Notes: generated from the letters alone by a model not told the origin. 64,000 bases of DNA from Sympetrum striolatum (GCA_947579665.1 OX388349.1:24646459-24710458), one strand, 5' to 3'; numbered from the stretch's first letter, positions 23,700 to 36,260 are shown. Translations and numbers: made by a program.

Positions 23700-25840
23700 C
23701 TATGGCATCGTAGTGGTAGGTCATGTATTGACGTCTCCTGCTTCGACCCTTTGTCTTGCTGGTAAAAGTGAAGCTTCCTTTTTTTAAACTTATCTTTTTG
23801 TGATCCTTGGGCCGTACATCATTTTGGTGTAACAATAGCAAAAATTAGAAATAGTAATGTTTAGAGCATGGACTTAGAAGATAACTTGTGCTGTCACTTA
23901 TTTTGTTTTTATGGTTGTTTCCAATCTCTTGACCTTCTAAGATAGACATATGGTAGTATCCCTTAATAATTTTCTTTGCTTGCATTATGCAAGTACCCAT
24001 TTAATTGTTACACTATAAAACCCTAGCCTGCATAACTCATTCACACACAAACTACTGGATAATTGGGGGCCAAATTCAGCACACAAAGGGAGGGAACACT
24101 CTTCACAGCAAGAGTGGTTCAGGCACCTGGAGGAGTCCTCTATTCCCATTTCGGGAAACCTGCCAATTTCTCCTCTCTGGTACTGAAGTATCTCCAGAGA
24201 TTGGGAGGTGGGCCATACATTTGTACAAATAAAGCATACATTACTGTACATACAAAGCTGTACATTTGAACTGTTTCTCCACCAAAGTTTTCTCACGCCT
24301 CCCACGCCCAGTAGCTTGCATCTTTCTTGTTGTGCGTTTCCACCACCCAATCATCACCTATTCTTAAAAATTCTAAGGACCAACGGACATGACTTCTTTC
24401 TGCATTCCCTCTCTACAGATGGTCACCATATGGCACAACCAACCGTACACCAGAAAAGATCTTGTTGCAGAAAAAGGTCTAAGGGTGTGGCATACCCATG
24501 TTCCTCCCTTCCAGAAATTGGTTACCCCGAAAATAACCATTGCAAAATCATATATATGTAAAATTCCACTCATATTTAATATTACAACTTTTTTTTCAAG
24601 TCCCATCTCTCAAAAAGTGTTTTAAGGTTACTCTTACCTCCTATCACATTGTGACACTTATTTCAAACCACCTTCTACCTAGATAGACCATCTTTTGCAA
24701 TCAACATAATGTCACAATATCAGGTTTTGGTGTGTTTGAAGGGTGACAACCCCACACAGTAAGATTTATATAATGAAATGAAAAATATTATGATTCCACA
24801 ACTACCTATTTAAATTCAAAATATAATGTTTCCCTATGCCAGAAAATTTACGCAGGAACAGTGATGTAGTATTCAAAGTTCATCTTTATGATATTGGTCA
24901 ATTCTATAAGTAAGTATTGATTCTCAATAGTTATGGAGGTACTTCGGTACCTATAATACATAACTCTCATAATTTCTTGGTAGTTCAGAGAAGTAAAAAA
25001 ACATATTGCAATTAAACTCTCACTAATAAATACATCCAACGAGAACTATGTGTAGCATTCAAATTAATATAGTAAGAAAGAATAATAATATCTTTTATTT
25101 CTGTCAAAAAAGAAAGTTTGATCGTAATTTCGATTTACACGTAATGGCCTCACCTAAGAAATAATACTCGTAAAAAATCACAATTTCATTAAAGAGTACC
25201 AAAATACAGCAAACAAATTCCTTACGACCGCATCCTTTTGAAGACGTTAACGATTTGAATTCGATGCCAATTGAAAGCGTTTATACCGTTTATACGTCGC
25301 TTCAGATCTTCAGATATGGCGGTTTCAATGAATAGCGAATTGCGGAATCAACAAAGCGGGAAACGTAAGGATAAGGATCGCTGTGATTGGCTGTAATGGC
25401 CGATGGCGCTATTCGCGCTATTGCTGAGTTGAAGCATGGGCAAGACGGGCAACATCAGGCGTCATGAAATATCTGGAACAATCTGGAATGACCAAGCTGA
25501 GCACTCAAGACTTGGTCCACATGGTTACTATCTGAAGAATCAACTGAAATTCATTGAATTGGCTCCATTCGTTCCCCTCATGTGATCTGGTAAATCATCT
25601 CTTTACATCCTTTTACTTTAGTTTATCTGTAAAATCAACCAATATAGAAGATGTTATTATCTGAAATTCCGATAGTACGTGAATATATTAGTGGTCATAT
25701 TGGCCTTAACTGTAGTGATGATGCATAAAACAAAATTTATTAGAATGAAAAGCAGATTTAAGTCAGTTGAAGTAGCTAAAAGTTTGAGAGCCGCCGTCAC
25801 AGAAAGCGTGAGAAATAACTTAGCGAAATTTTATCAAAAA
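23700..25840. other. Non-coding stretch
   Basis: No gene supported. The 24000-24620 part has overlapping frames on both strands with no motif. The stretch 25240-25560 is richer in CG than its surroundings (GCGCTATTCGCGCTATTGCT) and could be a promoter or first exon, but nothing identifies it. Confidence 0.3.
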
Positions 25841-25846
25841 TACCCG

Positions 25847-25907
25847 ATGCGACCGGTTTCAAACTTACAAATTCATCTTCAACTTGTAAGTTTGAAACCG
25901 TTCGCAT
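25847..25907. repeat. 61 bp hairpin
   Basis: 24 bp arms (25847-25870, 25884-25907) with one mismatch. Each contains GACCGGTTTC or its near complement GAAACCGTTC. The arm motif matches that of the MITE at 16638, suggesting a shared family. Confidence 0.8.
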
Positions 25908-25909
25908 GA

Positions 25910-26885
25910 AGCATCTCTGGTGGAATTCAACTTTATTATTTATCGTGATTCCAAAAGCTATATATTACGCATAAAAAAGATATTTAAGAGAGTTTCTCAT
26001 GGAATTCTTGGAAGATTTATTCGTTATTTTTTATGTAGGTATTGTTTTGTCGTCCACTAATGAATTTTCTTCGGAAAAGAAACTGTGACAAAAGATTTGC
26101 TGTCTCTTCTTCGCAGAACAACTGCAGCGCAAGGAATTTAGCGTATGGAAGACATTTCTGGTTGTGTTTCACTACAGTATAGCGTTTGGGTTAATATAAT
26201 TTCAAGTACAAACAACAGTGACAATGATGTTTTATTTCTTCAAGGAACGTATATTTTGGTTACATGGGATAACATAATAGCCTAATTATTTTCTGCTGTG
26301 AAAATTGATATTCAATTTACATTTGATTGTTTATAGAGAACGTCTCTTTAAGTGAATAAGACTGAGAAAAGGAGTAGCTAAGTTAATTAAATTTTTTGTG
26401 GCTGTTTGGTTTTTTTGAAATCTTTGCATGTTAATAGAGGTCGTATAAGTGAATTCAAAGCAAGGTGATTTGTTTATTGAAATTGAGGATGAATTGAGTG
26501 AGACTTGATGATCATGATTAAACTACTACTTGTGAAAGTTTGAAAGAAATATTCTCTTGATACATTTTTTAGTTTCTATTACTGAAAAAATGAATAAATT
26601 CTGTAGCATAATCACTAAGCCACAGACTAAGTGTAAGTTTAATGCATCCTTTGTGTAGTTAAGGATTAAATCTTGGTGGAATAATTATTATATCCCCGAA
26701 TATCTTTTCAAGAAATCAGGCACGGCACATCATTATTTTAATTCATTTGGTGCTTCATAGGAACGCTTTGAAGTAGAAATTCTTGGATTTTTCTGAAGTG
26801 GCTATGTAAAGATCATCAGTTAGCATCATAATACTTATCAGATATTACCTCGATTTTGAGGTTACACTTTCGAATTTTGAGGTAC
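25910..26885. other. Non-coding stretch
   Basis: No recognisable gene or repeat. Confidence 0.35.
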
Positions 26886-27236
26886 CGTATTTCCCGGCCT
26901 ATAAGACGAACCGGCGCATAAGACGCACCTTGATTTTTCAGGTAAGAATTTACAAAAAAACTCATACTTTGTCACATAAGGTTGAGTGCCGGTAAACTCT
27001 TTATCGCGACGAGAGATACAATGTATTACTTAGGGGGGGGTGACATCTCCGTTAGCCCAATGTGTATAAGTTTTGCAGCAGCACCACATGCGAGATTAAA
27101 CGTGCTACATTGTATGCATTTCCGATTTACCTGGTAATTTTAAAAAAAGAAGTTCTGTTATCGAAGTATTAAAACTGTATTCCTTACTATTTAATCAAGA
27201 AAGTGTTATTATCGAAATTCGTAATTAACTGAACTA

Positions 27237-28522
27237 CAGTAGAACCCCGGAATTCCGGACGAATTCAGGCACATAGGTGTCCGGATTAGCGGGGTTTTCA
27301 AAAAATAACGTAAACAACATTTTTTTCTCAAAAATTATATTGCAGAGATAATGCGTGTATATATTATATAAGGTATTACAACATATAAAGTGAAAGAATA
27401 TTATCAGCAAGCAAAAAAGTCAGTTATTAACTTTTGAGCTACCGTTCTTAATTTTAAATCAAGCGCGCGGTTTCTAAAACGTCCAAAGAGCATAATTTCA
27501 TGTGCTTAAAAATTTTGCTCCTCGGCCAACTTTAATGATGTACCGAGTTCCGCCAAAGCCTCAGAAAGAGAAATTTTGACGGAGCTTACAGGATTGTCGT
27601 CGTCATCATCATCATCTTCTGCCTTTACTGTTCTGATGATTTCGTCATCTGTTAAAGCTTCGTTTCGAGCCAAACTGTCGTCAGCCTCAACAGCCCACCG
27701 GAGAGCTTCAGGGTTAGATATTGGGTTTGAATTTTGTAACTGATTAATGAGTGGCGCAAGCTGAATTTCTTCAGTTTGCATATTTTCTAAAACTTCCGAA
27801 CCAATAAAATTAGGGAGTAAATTTTTCCACGAGTTGCTGATCAATAATTTAGACACAGATGCTCAAGAGCTAGATTGAACACAACATCTTTTAAATTTAC
27901 CTTTTTCAGTGCAGTTTCCAAATTTTCATTCTGCACAGGATCATTAAGAATATTTGTAAGAAGCAAATTACGATATCCTAACTTAATGCTTTGAATAACA
28001 TTTTGATCCATGGGTTGGATCAGCGCAGTCGTTTTAGGGGGTAAAAATATTGCGGAAATTTCACCGTCATCAGTGCTCAATTCTTCTGCAGAAGGATGGC
28101 CAGGACAATTATCAAGCAACAATAAAGCACGTTGTGGTAAATTGACGGATTTCATATGCTGTCGAACTGCTGGAACGAATTCTGTTTTAAACCAATCCAA
28201 AAATAATTCTCGTGTGACCCAAGTGTTCGTTTGCCCTAGTCTCGCACATATTAAGCATTCCTCTAATGGAAAAATGCTGTCTCAGAAAATTATCACAGAT
28301 GTATTATCACAATAAACTAAATACTTCGCTCTCCATCACATCATTGCAGCCAATGGAGAAAATTTTCAAATAGTCTGTCCACCTCTCGTTTCTTGTTACT
28401 ATGTAATATGCGTGTTTATATGTTCACAAGAAGAAGTTGCGGGTTTGCATAACTCCCAATGGACCATCCAGATTACCGAGGGTTCCGGATTAGCGAGTGT
28501 CTGGATTACCGGGGTTATACTG
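27237..28522 (-). mobile_element. Tigger/pogo-type transposon, internally deleted
   Basis: Termini CAGTAGAACCCCGG (27237) and complement CCGGGGTTATACTG (to 28522) are flanked by TA (27235-27236, 28523-28524). The ends and TA target are typical of Tigger/pogo elements. Only the C-terminal part of the transposase remains. Confidence 0.88.
27506..28200 (-). pseudogene. Tigger-like DDE transposase, C-terminal part
   Basis: Frame 28200-27841 encodes the DDE_1 (CENP-B/jerky-like) catalytic core: LLLLDNCPGHPS holds the second Asp, and FLPPKTTALIQPMDQNVIQ holds the third Asp region. Frame 27856-27506 continues in another frame with an acidic tail (EDDDDDDD). The coding sequence also continues upstream of 28200 in shifted frames. 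The N-terminal helix-turn-helix and first Asp are gone, so it cannot act alone. Confidence 0.85.
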
Positions 28523-28619
28523 TATTTTCAATGACTGATACGGTAAAAAATACGTAATGGTATGCATTTATCCCGGAAAATGGAGTAAAAAAAAGTGCGT
28601 CTTATAGGCCGGGAAATAC

Positions 28620-29500
28620 ATAGTTAACCCAGCCCAATGAAGTGGATAAATAATCTCAGTTAGTACTAGAAAAATAAATTCTAGATTTTGCAGAGGATGT
28701 TTTGGGGAATGGGACTTTTTCGATTCCTGCAAACCATTTGCAGAATCAGTCCTACTAAAGCTTCTATTTGATTAACTAGTCAACACTATTATTTCATTGC
28801 AATTTGATTTGATTTGTGGCGTGTTTAGTGTTGGTTGATGTAAATTACTCAACTTAAAATTTGTATATATCTGTTCAATTACGTGTGTATTAATACCTTT
28901 CTTGTCCCTCCACAGGTTCTTTCATCTTGGAGTACCACATCCAACACATCCTATTATTCACCTTCTTAATGGGAATTACAGCAAGCTCTAAAATTGAGGT
29001 AGCAGGTATTCTTTTAAATGTAGAAATAATTCATCATGTAATGATATTCATCCTTGGTTTCATTTAAAAAGTACTGTAAACAGCCCTTGCGAAATGGTTG
29101 TGGATTCGCTCTTCCCTAACTTCCTCGTAAGTGAAATTCAGCTTTTTTACTCATCTCTCAAGTTAAAATTTATTATTATTGTCCAAGTATGATTGGTTAG
29201 CATCACATCTTGTTCCCTTTATTAGCGAGTGTAGCCTCACGTGCATTATGGTTCGTAAGAAATCTTCGATACATTTCTAGGTCTTTATCAGAGTAGATTC
29301 CTGCTCTTATTAAGCCCCCACTAGAGCGATATGACCATTTGTCACTCAAATCCAAATTGATAACATATGGAGTTTCTACCTGCACCAGCTTCGGAGTTTG
29401 ACCCCACCAATGACCTTGTAGTTTACAAGCTGGAAACAACATTGAGTTGCACTCAACCTCAGTACCTACTTCTGCTATTAAGTGATGTCTGGGGGTCATG
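28620..29500. other. Non-coding stretch
   Basis: No supported gene. A good-looking acceptor (CCTCCACAG at 28907-28915) starts a short open segment, but no protein family was recognised. Confidence 0.3.
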
Positions 29501-30037
29501 TAGATTTATTTATTTATTTATTTACGGGCAAGTACCCAATTTCAAAGATACAAAAATATATATAAAAATATAGTTAATACTAATTAACAATTTAAAAAAA
29601 AATACATACATTTGCAATAATTTGTATTATAAAAAATATTAAATTACTCTATATATTCTAGTATAAGGGAACTCAAGACACCACCATAGTATCACATTAC
29701 ATTTTGGTGATTTTTATCATAATTATAATAAACAGTTTATTTATACATTTTAAAAGTGATAAGAGGGCAGAAGCCCAATTTCACAATAAAAAAAACATCT
29801 TCAATAACATTTCAAGACTTGGATAAGATTTTACAAACAAGTGAATTAAGTAAAAATCGTTTCATATCAACACAATGAATGTATGTACTAAGTAATTATT
29901 ACATCATAGTTATTTACATAAGCCATTCGTTCTACATTATGTTTTGATATGATATGAATACCATATAGCATAATTACACAATTTATACTATTTAAGAAAA
30001 CATAAAAATGAAGTGCACAGAGTATATATACCTCACT

Positions 30038-32915
30038 TTAGTTCCTAACGTTGTTTAGTACTAGTTCCTTTAATGCTCTTTCTGAGCAATTATTGATATC
30101 TATTTTGGTATTGGCAATTTGGTCAAAGTTTCGTTTCATTCTGTTAACTGCACTGTGGTAGGTATAATTTCTACTGCAATAATTTACAGAAAAGGTGTTT
30201 GATTTTCTTGCATTGTATGTAGGTACATGGAAGTTAATGAGACTAAGTAGCTGGGGACAATTTATTTTGTTGTTACACAAACGATACAAAAATAAAATAT
30301 CTAAGAGAGTTCTTCTAGTTTGCAATGTATTCAAGTTTAGGTAGGACATAATATCAGAGTGAGGTATTGTATAATCTGTCGCAACACTACGAGCAGGAAA
30401 GCACTTGTAATAGATTAATCTTTGGAATTTGCATTGCACATTTTCTATTTTGGTTATATGTTTTTTACAATGAGGTGCCCAGACAGTAGTGCAATATTCT
30501 AGTATAGGACGTACAAGAGCACAGTATAAGGCTTTGAGAGCAAGAGCATCGTTAAATTCTTTCGAGAATCTGCAGATAAAGCCTAACATCTGGTAGGCTT
30601 TAGTTGACATTTCGTTTATGTGCTGATTGAATGACAATGATGTTTCAAAGATGACTCCAAGATCCCTAATAAAGCAGACTCGGTTAAGGGAAGTTCCATT
30701 TATTTTATAGTCAAACCTAATAGGATTGTTATTTCGACAAAAAGACATGATATTACATTTACTTATGTTTAAATCCATATAATTATTGGTACGCTATTTG
30801 CTAAGCTCACTTAGTTGGTTTTGAATAAGTTGACAGTCTTTAAAATCTTTTATGCTCAAAAAAATTTTCAAATCATCTGCAAAGAGTAGGAACTTACATG
30901 GTTTAATGATTTCTGATATGTCGTTTATAAAAATTAAAAATAGCAATGGACCTAAGTGGGAACCTTGGGGAACACCACTAGGTGCAGTGAAGAATGCAGA
31001 GATAGCAGATGATACCTTCACCCTTTGAGTGCGATTTAACAAGTAGCTAGAAAACCAATTTAACATAGAGTCATGAATACCAATAGCAGCAAGCTTGGCA
31101 ATCAACAATTTATGATTTATTTTATCAAATGCCTTTGTAAAGTCTGTGTAAATAGCATCAGTTTGTTGACCTTTTATAAAGGAATCCTCTATATAATTTT
31201 TAAACAGTAACAAGTTAGTACTGGTGGACAAGCCTTGTCTGAAACCATGCTGTTCAGGTGCTAGAAAGTTTTTGAATAAAGGTGTTAGTTTGTCAACCAC
31301 TAAGCTTTCTAAAATTTTCCCTATACATGATTGAATGGTAATTGGACGGTAATTACTAATCATACTTTTATCCCCTGTCTTGTAGATTGGTACTATAAAA
31401 CTATCTTTTAAAATATTTGGAAAAATACCATTTTTTAGTGATAAGTTAAATAATATATACAGGGGAAGTAAAAGTGAGTCACAACAGTTTTTTAATAGGG
31501 CTGGTGGTATACCATCTGGTCCACAGCTTTTACTAGAGTCTAGTGACTTTATTTTCTTGGATATTTCACTCACACTAACATTAAGATGTCCAAGTTCTAC
31601 ATTAGTGGTATAACAAAGTTGGGGAAGAGTGGCTATCGTTGAGTGATTATATACCTTAGTAAAATATTTTAAGAAAAGCTCAGCAATATTATCATAATCA
31701 GTTGCGACCATATCTTCAAAATACATTTCTCAGGGAAGTTTATCAAGTTTTCTTTTATCGTTTACAAAAGACCAGAAATGTTTTACGTTTTCAGTTATGC
31801 ATATTTGGATTTGATTGGTATATGACTCATAGTTTACTTTTGTTAAAACTTTGCAATTAGCTCGAATTTTTGAGAATTTTAGGTAGTCATCTATAGATCC
31901 AGAACGTTTAAACTGTAAATGCAGTATTCTCTTTTCTTTTATAAGATTTTTAAGTTCTTTTGTAAACCATCTAGGATAAATTTGCCTTTTAACATAGACT
32001 GGAGTGTATAATTCAATAGCAAAATATAATACACTATAAAAAGATTCAAAAGCTTCATTAACATTAGAAACACTAAGATATGTAGGCCAATTTATACTTA
32101 ATATGATCACATACAGCACCATAATTGCACATTTTAAAGTTATATTCAATTGTCTCGTAATCCAAATATTGAATGTTACTATTAAGATGAAATACATAAT
32201 TGATTGCAGGGTGATGTTTATCAATTTTAGTGATAGGATTCTTGTCCTCAGTTGATGTTACTTTAATACAGTTTGAAAAAGCTAAGTCTAATTTTCTATT
32301 ATAAATATTTAAAATACTATTTACTTGGCAGAGATCATGGAAGGAAATTAAGGAATCTAAAATTACTCTTTGAGTGTGGAGAACAAGCGCTACTAAGGAT
32401 TGTTTCCTTGTCTTTTTCCAATCAATATCTGGAAGATTGTAATCGCCAAGTTGGATAACATGTGAAAAATGATTATTTGAAATTAAAATATCCACTGATT
32501 CACAGTGCTTTTCATATAATATGGTACTGGAATTTGGTGGAATATATATTACACCAACAAGAATGTTGCTGGTACCAGTGTTTATAGATACAAACATTTG
32601 CTCTGTGTCACTATGCTGGGAAGTTATTTGTTTGCTTAGGAGCTCAGAATTTACGGCAATTAGTACCCCACCAAGCCTAGTCTTGGGACTGGTAGCTGAT
32701 GATCGATCTAATGTATACACAGCATATCTAGGTGAAAAGAGTTCATTGTTGGATATATCATCATTTAAACCAGTTTCTGTAAATGCAAACACATCAAAAG
32801 AAGAAATTGTGGTTCCTTGCATGACTTCACTCAACTTTGTACGTAATCCCCGAGTATTTTGATAATAAATAGAAAGCTGTTGATATGAGGTAACTTTGGT
32901 ATATTGTTTGGTCAC
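30038..32915 (-). pseudogene. LINE ORF2: AP endonuclease plus reverse transcriptase, three lesions
   Basis: Frame 32915-32073 encodes the APE-type endonuclease: YYQNTRGLRTKL (Asn), FAFTETGLNDD (Glu), LGDYNLPDIDW (Asp/Asn) and DKHHPAI (His). A frameshift near 32095 moves to frame 32224-31730, the linker. Stops at 31730-31732 and 30794-30796 break the RT. The RT otherwise keeps GPDGIPPALLKN, ISNYRPITIQS, EQHGFRQGLST, YTDFTKAFDKINH, SGVPQGSHLGP and the intact catalytic LLFADDLKIF. The tail runs to 30038. The second stop falls where related copies have a tryptophan, so it looks like a simple TGG to TAG change. Few lesions mean a fairly recent insertion. Confidence 0.88.
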
Positions 32916-32956
32916 ACAGTTTTGACGAAGTTCATTATGGGAGGGTGTATGAGTTC

Positions 32957-33739
32957 TTAGTTTTTTGGCTGTGAGTTGACTATTTTAGGAACACCATAGA
33001 TGTATTTTATGAACAAATCACTTTCACCAGCCGCTATCCTCGCATTTAGTTCACTTTTTAGTTTGTTAAAGTAATTTCTTTCTGCTTGAGTACGATCACT
33101 TGATACTGCTACAGATGTTCTACCTTCTCTTTTAGCTAGCGCGACGAACTTTATTATGTCTATTGCATCGTTTTTAGTGTTACAAATAACTTTTAATGGC
33201 CGTGGTTTACCTGCCGTTGGTTGTTTACCTATTCGAAACACTCTCAAATTGGTAGATTGCTGATTTGGGCAGAAGGAACGGATTACTTCCAATGCCTTAT
33301 TTTTATCATTGATAACTTTGTCATTGGGAGTAACACGTACACTTTTGGACACACCGTGCAATATTACATTATTTGCACGTACGTTACGCTCATTAACTTC
33401 ACTTAGCATCGTCGCCAGCAACTCGTCACGACCAACAACTTCAGCCATACCTTGTTTCTGTTGTAATGCCGCAAGATCATTTTTTATCTCCATTACCAGC
33501 ATCTTCAGTTCTGATATTTCAATCCTGTCCTTCGTACATTGATCACAATTAAATGTAATCCTTCGATTTGGAAGCTTAAGTTGTGCCTCTTCTTGCCTAC
33601 TAAGGCCAGCGCAAGTAGCATGGATAGTGGATTTACATAAATCGCACTTTATGTCCTTTTCAGGGTTTAGATTTTTGTCACATTTTACGCACTTGGGGAT
33701 ACTAGACATTGTAGTTAAATTTGATTTCATATATCGCAC
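32957..33739 (-). CDS. LINE ORF1 protein with PHD-type zinc finger
   Basis: An intact 260-codon ORF. Residues 17-68 carry a C4HC3 PHD-like finger (CVKC, CDLC, H40, C43, CDQC). A predicted coiled-coil stretch follows (about 70-105, SELKMLVMEIKNDLAALQQK), then a C-terminal domain with VFRIGKQ and PRPLKVIC typical of the RNA-binding domains of LINE ORF1 proteins. Such proteins coat the element RNA. PHD fingers in ORF1 are known from CR1-group elements. A methionine at residue 11 is an alternative start. The ORF2 frame begins about 40 bases downstream. No lesion is visible. Confidence 0.82.
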   Translation of the reverse strand: MRYMKSNLTTMSSIPKCVKCDKNLNPEKDIKCDLCKSTIHATCAGLSRQEEAQLKLPNRRITFNCDQCTKDRIEISELKMLVMEIKNDLAALQQKQGMAEVVGRDELLATMLSEVNERNVRANNVILHGVSKSVRVTPNDKVINDKNKALEVIRSFCPNQQSTNLRVFRIGKQPTAGKPRPLKVICNTKNDAIDIIKFVALAKREGRTSVAVSSDRTQAERNYFNKLKSELNARIAAGESDLFIKYIYGVPKIVNSQPKN

Positions 33740-34175
33740 AAAAATAGCTTAATATTTTGTATAATTATAGATGGTTTTGTTATAATAAAGAATTGGTAAC
33801 TCTTGATAGCATCTGGTTGTGTGTCTGACAGAAAATTCAACGGGAAGACATTTTGCAATATATGCAATCCCACCCAGCATAATTGCTGTATATCTGGGTT
33901 TCTTCTTCATCAAGTAGGCAAATTCTGGAGGCAAGAGATGCAATGCAGAAAATTTGAGATTTCATAAATTGGCATTAACCTTACATTGATGTTCAAATAT
34001 GTTCTTATACATCAGCTCCATTTTGTTGCTTATATGACTTTCTAAGTATACAAATTTTGAGTTCATTTCATTTATCATATTTTGATTTTGTATAGCTAAG
34101 TTATTGCAATGTAGCTGAAATATATGGAAGTGTATTTTTATTTATAATTTAGAGACAATAATTCGACAAAGTGTA

Positions 34176-34271
34176 GATGAATATTGAAAAATGTCGATTT
34201 TTATATTTATTCATATTAAGATAGATGAATATTTAAAAATGTTGATTTTTATATTTATTCACATAAAGATT
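34176..34271. repeat. Two-unit 48 bp tandem repeat
   Basis: Units start at 34176 and 34224 (GATGAATATTG / GATGAATATTT) and share the rest (GATTTTTATATTTATTCA) with few changes. Confidence 0.8.
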
Positions 34272-34279
34272 AGAAAAAC

Positions 34280-35640
34280 TCCAAAAACCGTCAAAACTCT
34301 ACTTATTAATTTGCTGATACGTATTTTGATCATAATGAGACCATTTTCAAGGCTTGACAGACTGGAAAGAAATTGAGAAAGGCAGGCTCTTGCCTCTAAG
34401 AAAGCAGATGAATAACGAATTGATGTCAGCTGTCCAATAAGATGTGCAGTCTTGTTAAAGTCCAGGCTTTGATTAATTAATTTGTTTAGTTTTTTAAAAA
34501 TAATTAATTTGTTTTGTTTTTAAAAATTTGTAAATTTTCTAGTGCATATTAATGTTTGTTGGAATGTTGATCTAGTTTTCAGTTTTTTACAGATATAGGG
34601 TGCCAGGTATAGTTTATTCCAGTGTAAACATAATTTTCCTTTTTAAAATATGGCAACAAAATTGTTTGAAATTTTTTCATTCCAAATACCTGCATTATTC
34701 TACCTTCCAATTGTCTGAATGCTCCCTTAAATCAGAGTCTTCCCTAATCAAAATTATCTTCTCCACTGCATGCAGTGCGGTAACTACCTCAGTGGATTTG
34801 GCCATACAAGTTCCACTTCCTCTTCTTTAGTGGCATTTTCTAGTTCCCTGGGCTCTTCAACTTCGAGCATTTTATGTTTGTCATCTGTATGAATGTATTC
34901 TTTGAAAGATGTTTTGACGTTCATCAAGTCCCTTACACCCACCCAAAAATCATCATTCAACACCTCATCCTCCTGTCACACTGAAAGGGATATCCTGCCC
35001 TCATGAAACATCAATTGTGGTTGGCAAAACTTTCATCCACATTCATTGTGTTGCCTGCAGAATGTTCAATTTTAGCAATTTTGTGTTGCTACAGACCTCC
35101 ATCCTACACTCCTCTGGTCCTAAAACTGGGATCTGCCTTGGGATCAGTTGGCTGCACCTGCGAAAATCATGAAACACAGAAGCAGATGGAGACTAACGTT
35201 GCTATATTTTTAGGCCCCCTAATATTAGGGGAAGGGGAGAATGGCCTTTATGATGTTCCTCCTGATCCTGCCGACAAAAGGACCCATCTGTTCTTATTTC
35301 TTAAATAACTTCTTTGAAGGCAACATTACTGCTCTTATATTCCCCTTTTGTTAAAAATTTCCTACAGCTGCAATACCCCGTATGGATAGCTGTTTGTGTA
35401 ACAGATGAATATTTTGGCAAATCCTGCATGAATTTACTTATTTGTATGCTATATCTTTTCCCATAATATTCAACCCCATTGCTCATAATATACAGTAGTT
35501 CAGTCCTAAAACTACTGGAATTCATCTGCAGAATTTGGTTTGTAATTGCCATGGAAAATACCTACAGCAAATGTATCCACCTCACCTCAAATTCCTCATA
35601 CCTAATTATACTAGATCACAGCTGGCTGTTATTGCTTCTT
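34280..35640. other. Non-coding or decayed transposon sequence
   Basis: No gene supported. Frames around 35003-35552 on both strands lack a recognised motif; part may be P-element debris. Confidence 0.3.
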
Positions 35641-35647
35641 GAGAGGG

Positions 35648-35825
35648 GCAAGCAAGTCTGAGCTGACCATAAGTGTCCAAGTGTTGAAATAATTTAGTTT
35701 TGAGGCCAATGTGGTAATAGCTACCACCAGCAATCAATTACACTGGAGTTTCCATAGGGGTGGACAGAAGTGTCATTGCATTTGCTGGCCATTCCCTGAA
35801 GTACTCATATTTCCTTATACACACA
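35648..35825. repeat. Direct repeat copy 1
   Basis: Matches 36402-36560 over about 160 bp (TTTAGTTTTGAGGCCAATGT, CAATCAATT, CTGGAGTTTCC, CATTTGCTG), with scattered substitutions and a small length difference. It flanks the P-like transposase fragment on one side. Confidence 0.8.
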
Positions 35826-35872
35826 TTATCAACCTCAGTGGCTCTATTGCACAACCAGTTAAAATCACTGAG

Positions 35873-36260
35873 CTAGCTGAAATTAACTTGCTCGCAGTTA
35901 CCTTTCCTCACCCAAGAAGACATTCCATTTATTAGCACAGTCTTGAAGCTGCTAATAAATTTGTGGTACTTTGGGTGAGCATTTGAACCACAACTGTACC
36001 TTATTTGTCCAAAAAGGTTCTCCCAGGGGTCATGGTTAATGTTCCTTGTCTCCATTCTTGGAATCACAACCTGGAATTCTTCCCATAACATTAGCAATGC
36101 CCAATAGATACCATACAGCCACGCTGGGATGGTAGACTTGCCTTCTTCCCTTACTTCGTCACAAACTGATATGCGTTAATGGAGCATATCATTTTCTTCC
36201 ACAAGGCAGCATGGGCACTTACCATGGTTACTGCCTGCCTTAAATGCTATGCAGCCTTCG
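35873..36260 (-). pseudogene. P-element/THAP9-like transposase fragment
   Basis: Minus frame 36097-35873 contains NHDPWENLFGQIRYSCGSNA, the conserved C-terminal block of P-type transposases. Upstream pieces in other frames up to about 36260 (ALWKKMICSINAY) continue the match. It is frameshifted and lacks the THAP DNA-binding domain. Confidence 0.75.

Larger units (their letters stand above)
26887..28619. mobile_element. Inverted-repeat element carrying a nested Tigger relic
   Basis: Ends are inverted copies of about 22 bp beginning GTATTTCCCGGCCTATAA (26887) and its complement ending 28619. The CATAAGACGCACC sub-motif is inside. Removing the nested insertion (27237-28522 plus one TA) leaves an element of about 445 bp. 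Confidence 0.8.
29500..33943 (-). mobile_element. Nearly full-length CR1/Jockey-group LINE
   Basis: Order on the minus strand: 5' region, ORF1 (33739-32957), ORF2 with endonuclease and RT (32915-30038), 3'UTR, and a terminal hairpin (29526-29537) followed by an ATTT tail (29507-29523). A second copy of the terminal hairpin (29765-29776) sits 240 bases earlier in the 3'UTR. The exact 5' end is uncertain. Confidence 0.85.

Noticed and set aside
23599..23787. ORF with a leucine/isoleucine-rich N-terminus resembling a signal peptide
   Set aside because: The hydrophobic part is only the translated ATT microsatellite at a LINE tail.
27595..27625. GTCGTCGTCATCATC repeat as a candidate CRISPR or regulatory repeat
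   Set aside because: It is a trinucleotide run encoding the acidic stretch of the Tigger transposase.
28916..28998. Possible exon after a strong acceptor (CCTCCACAG)
   Set aside because: No protein family recognised, stops appear soon in each frame, and no partner exon was found.
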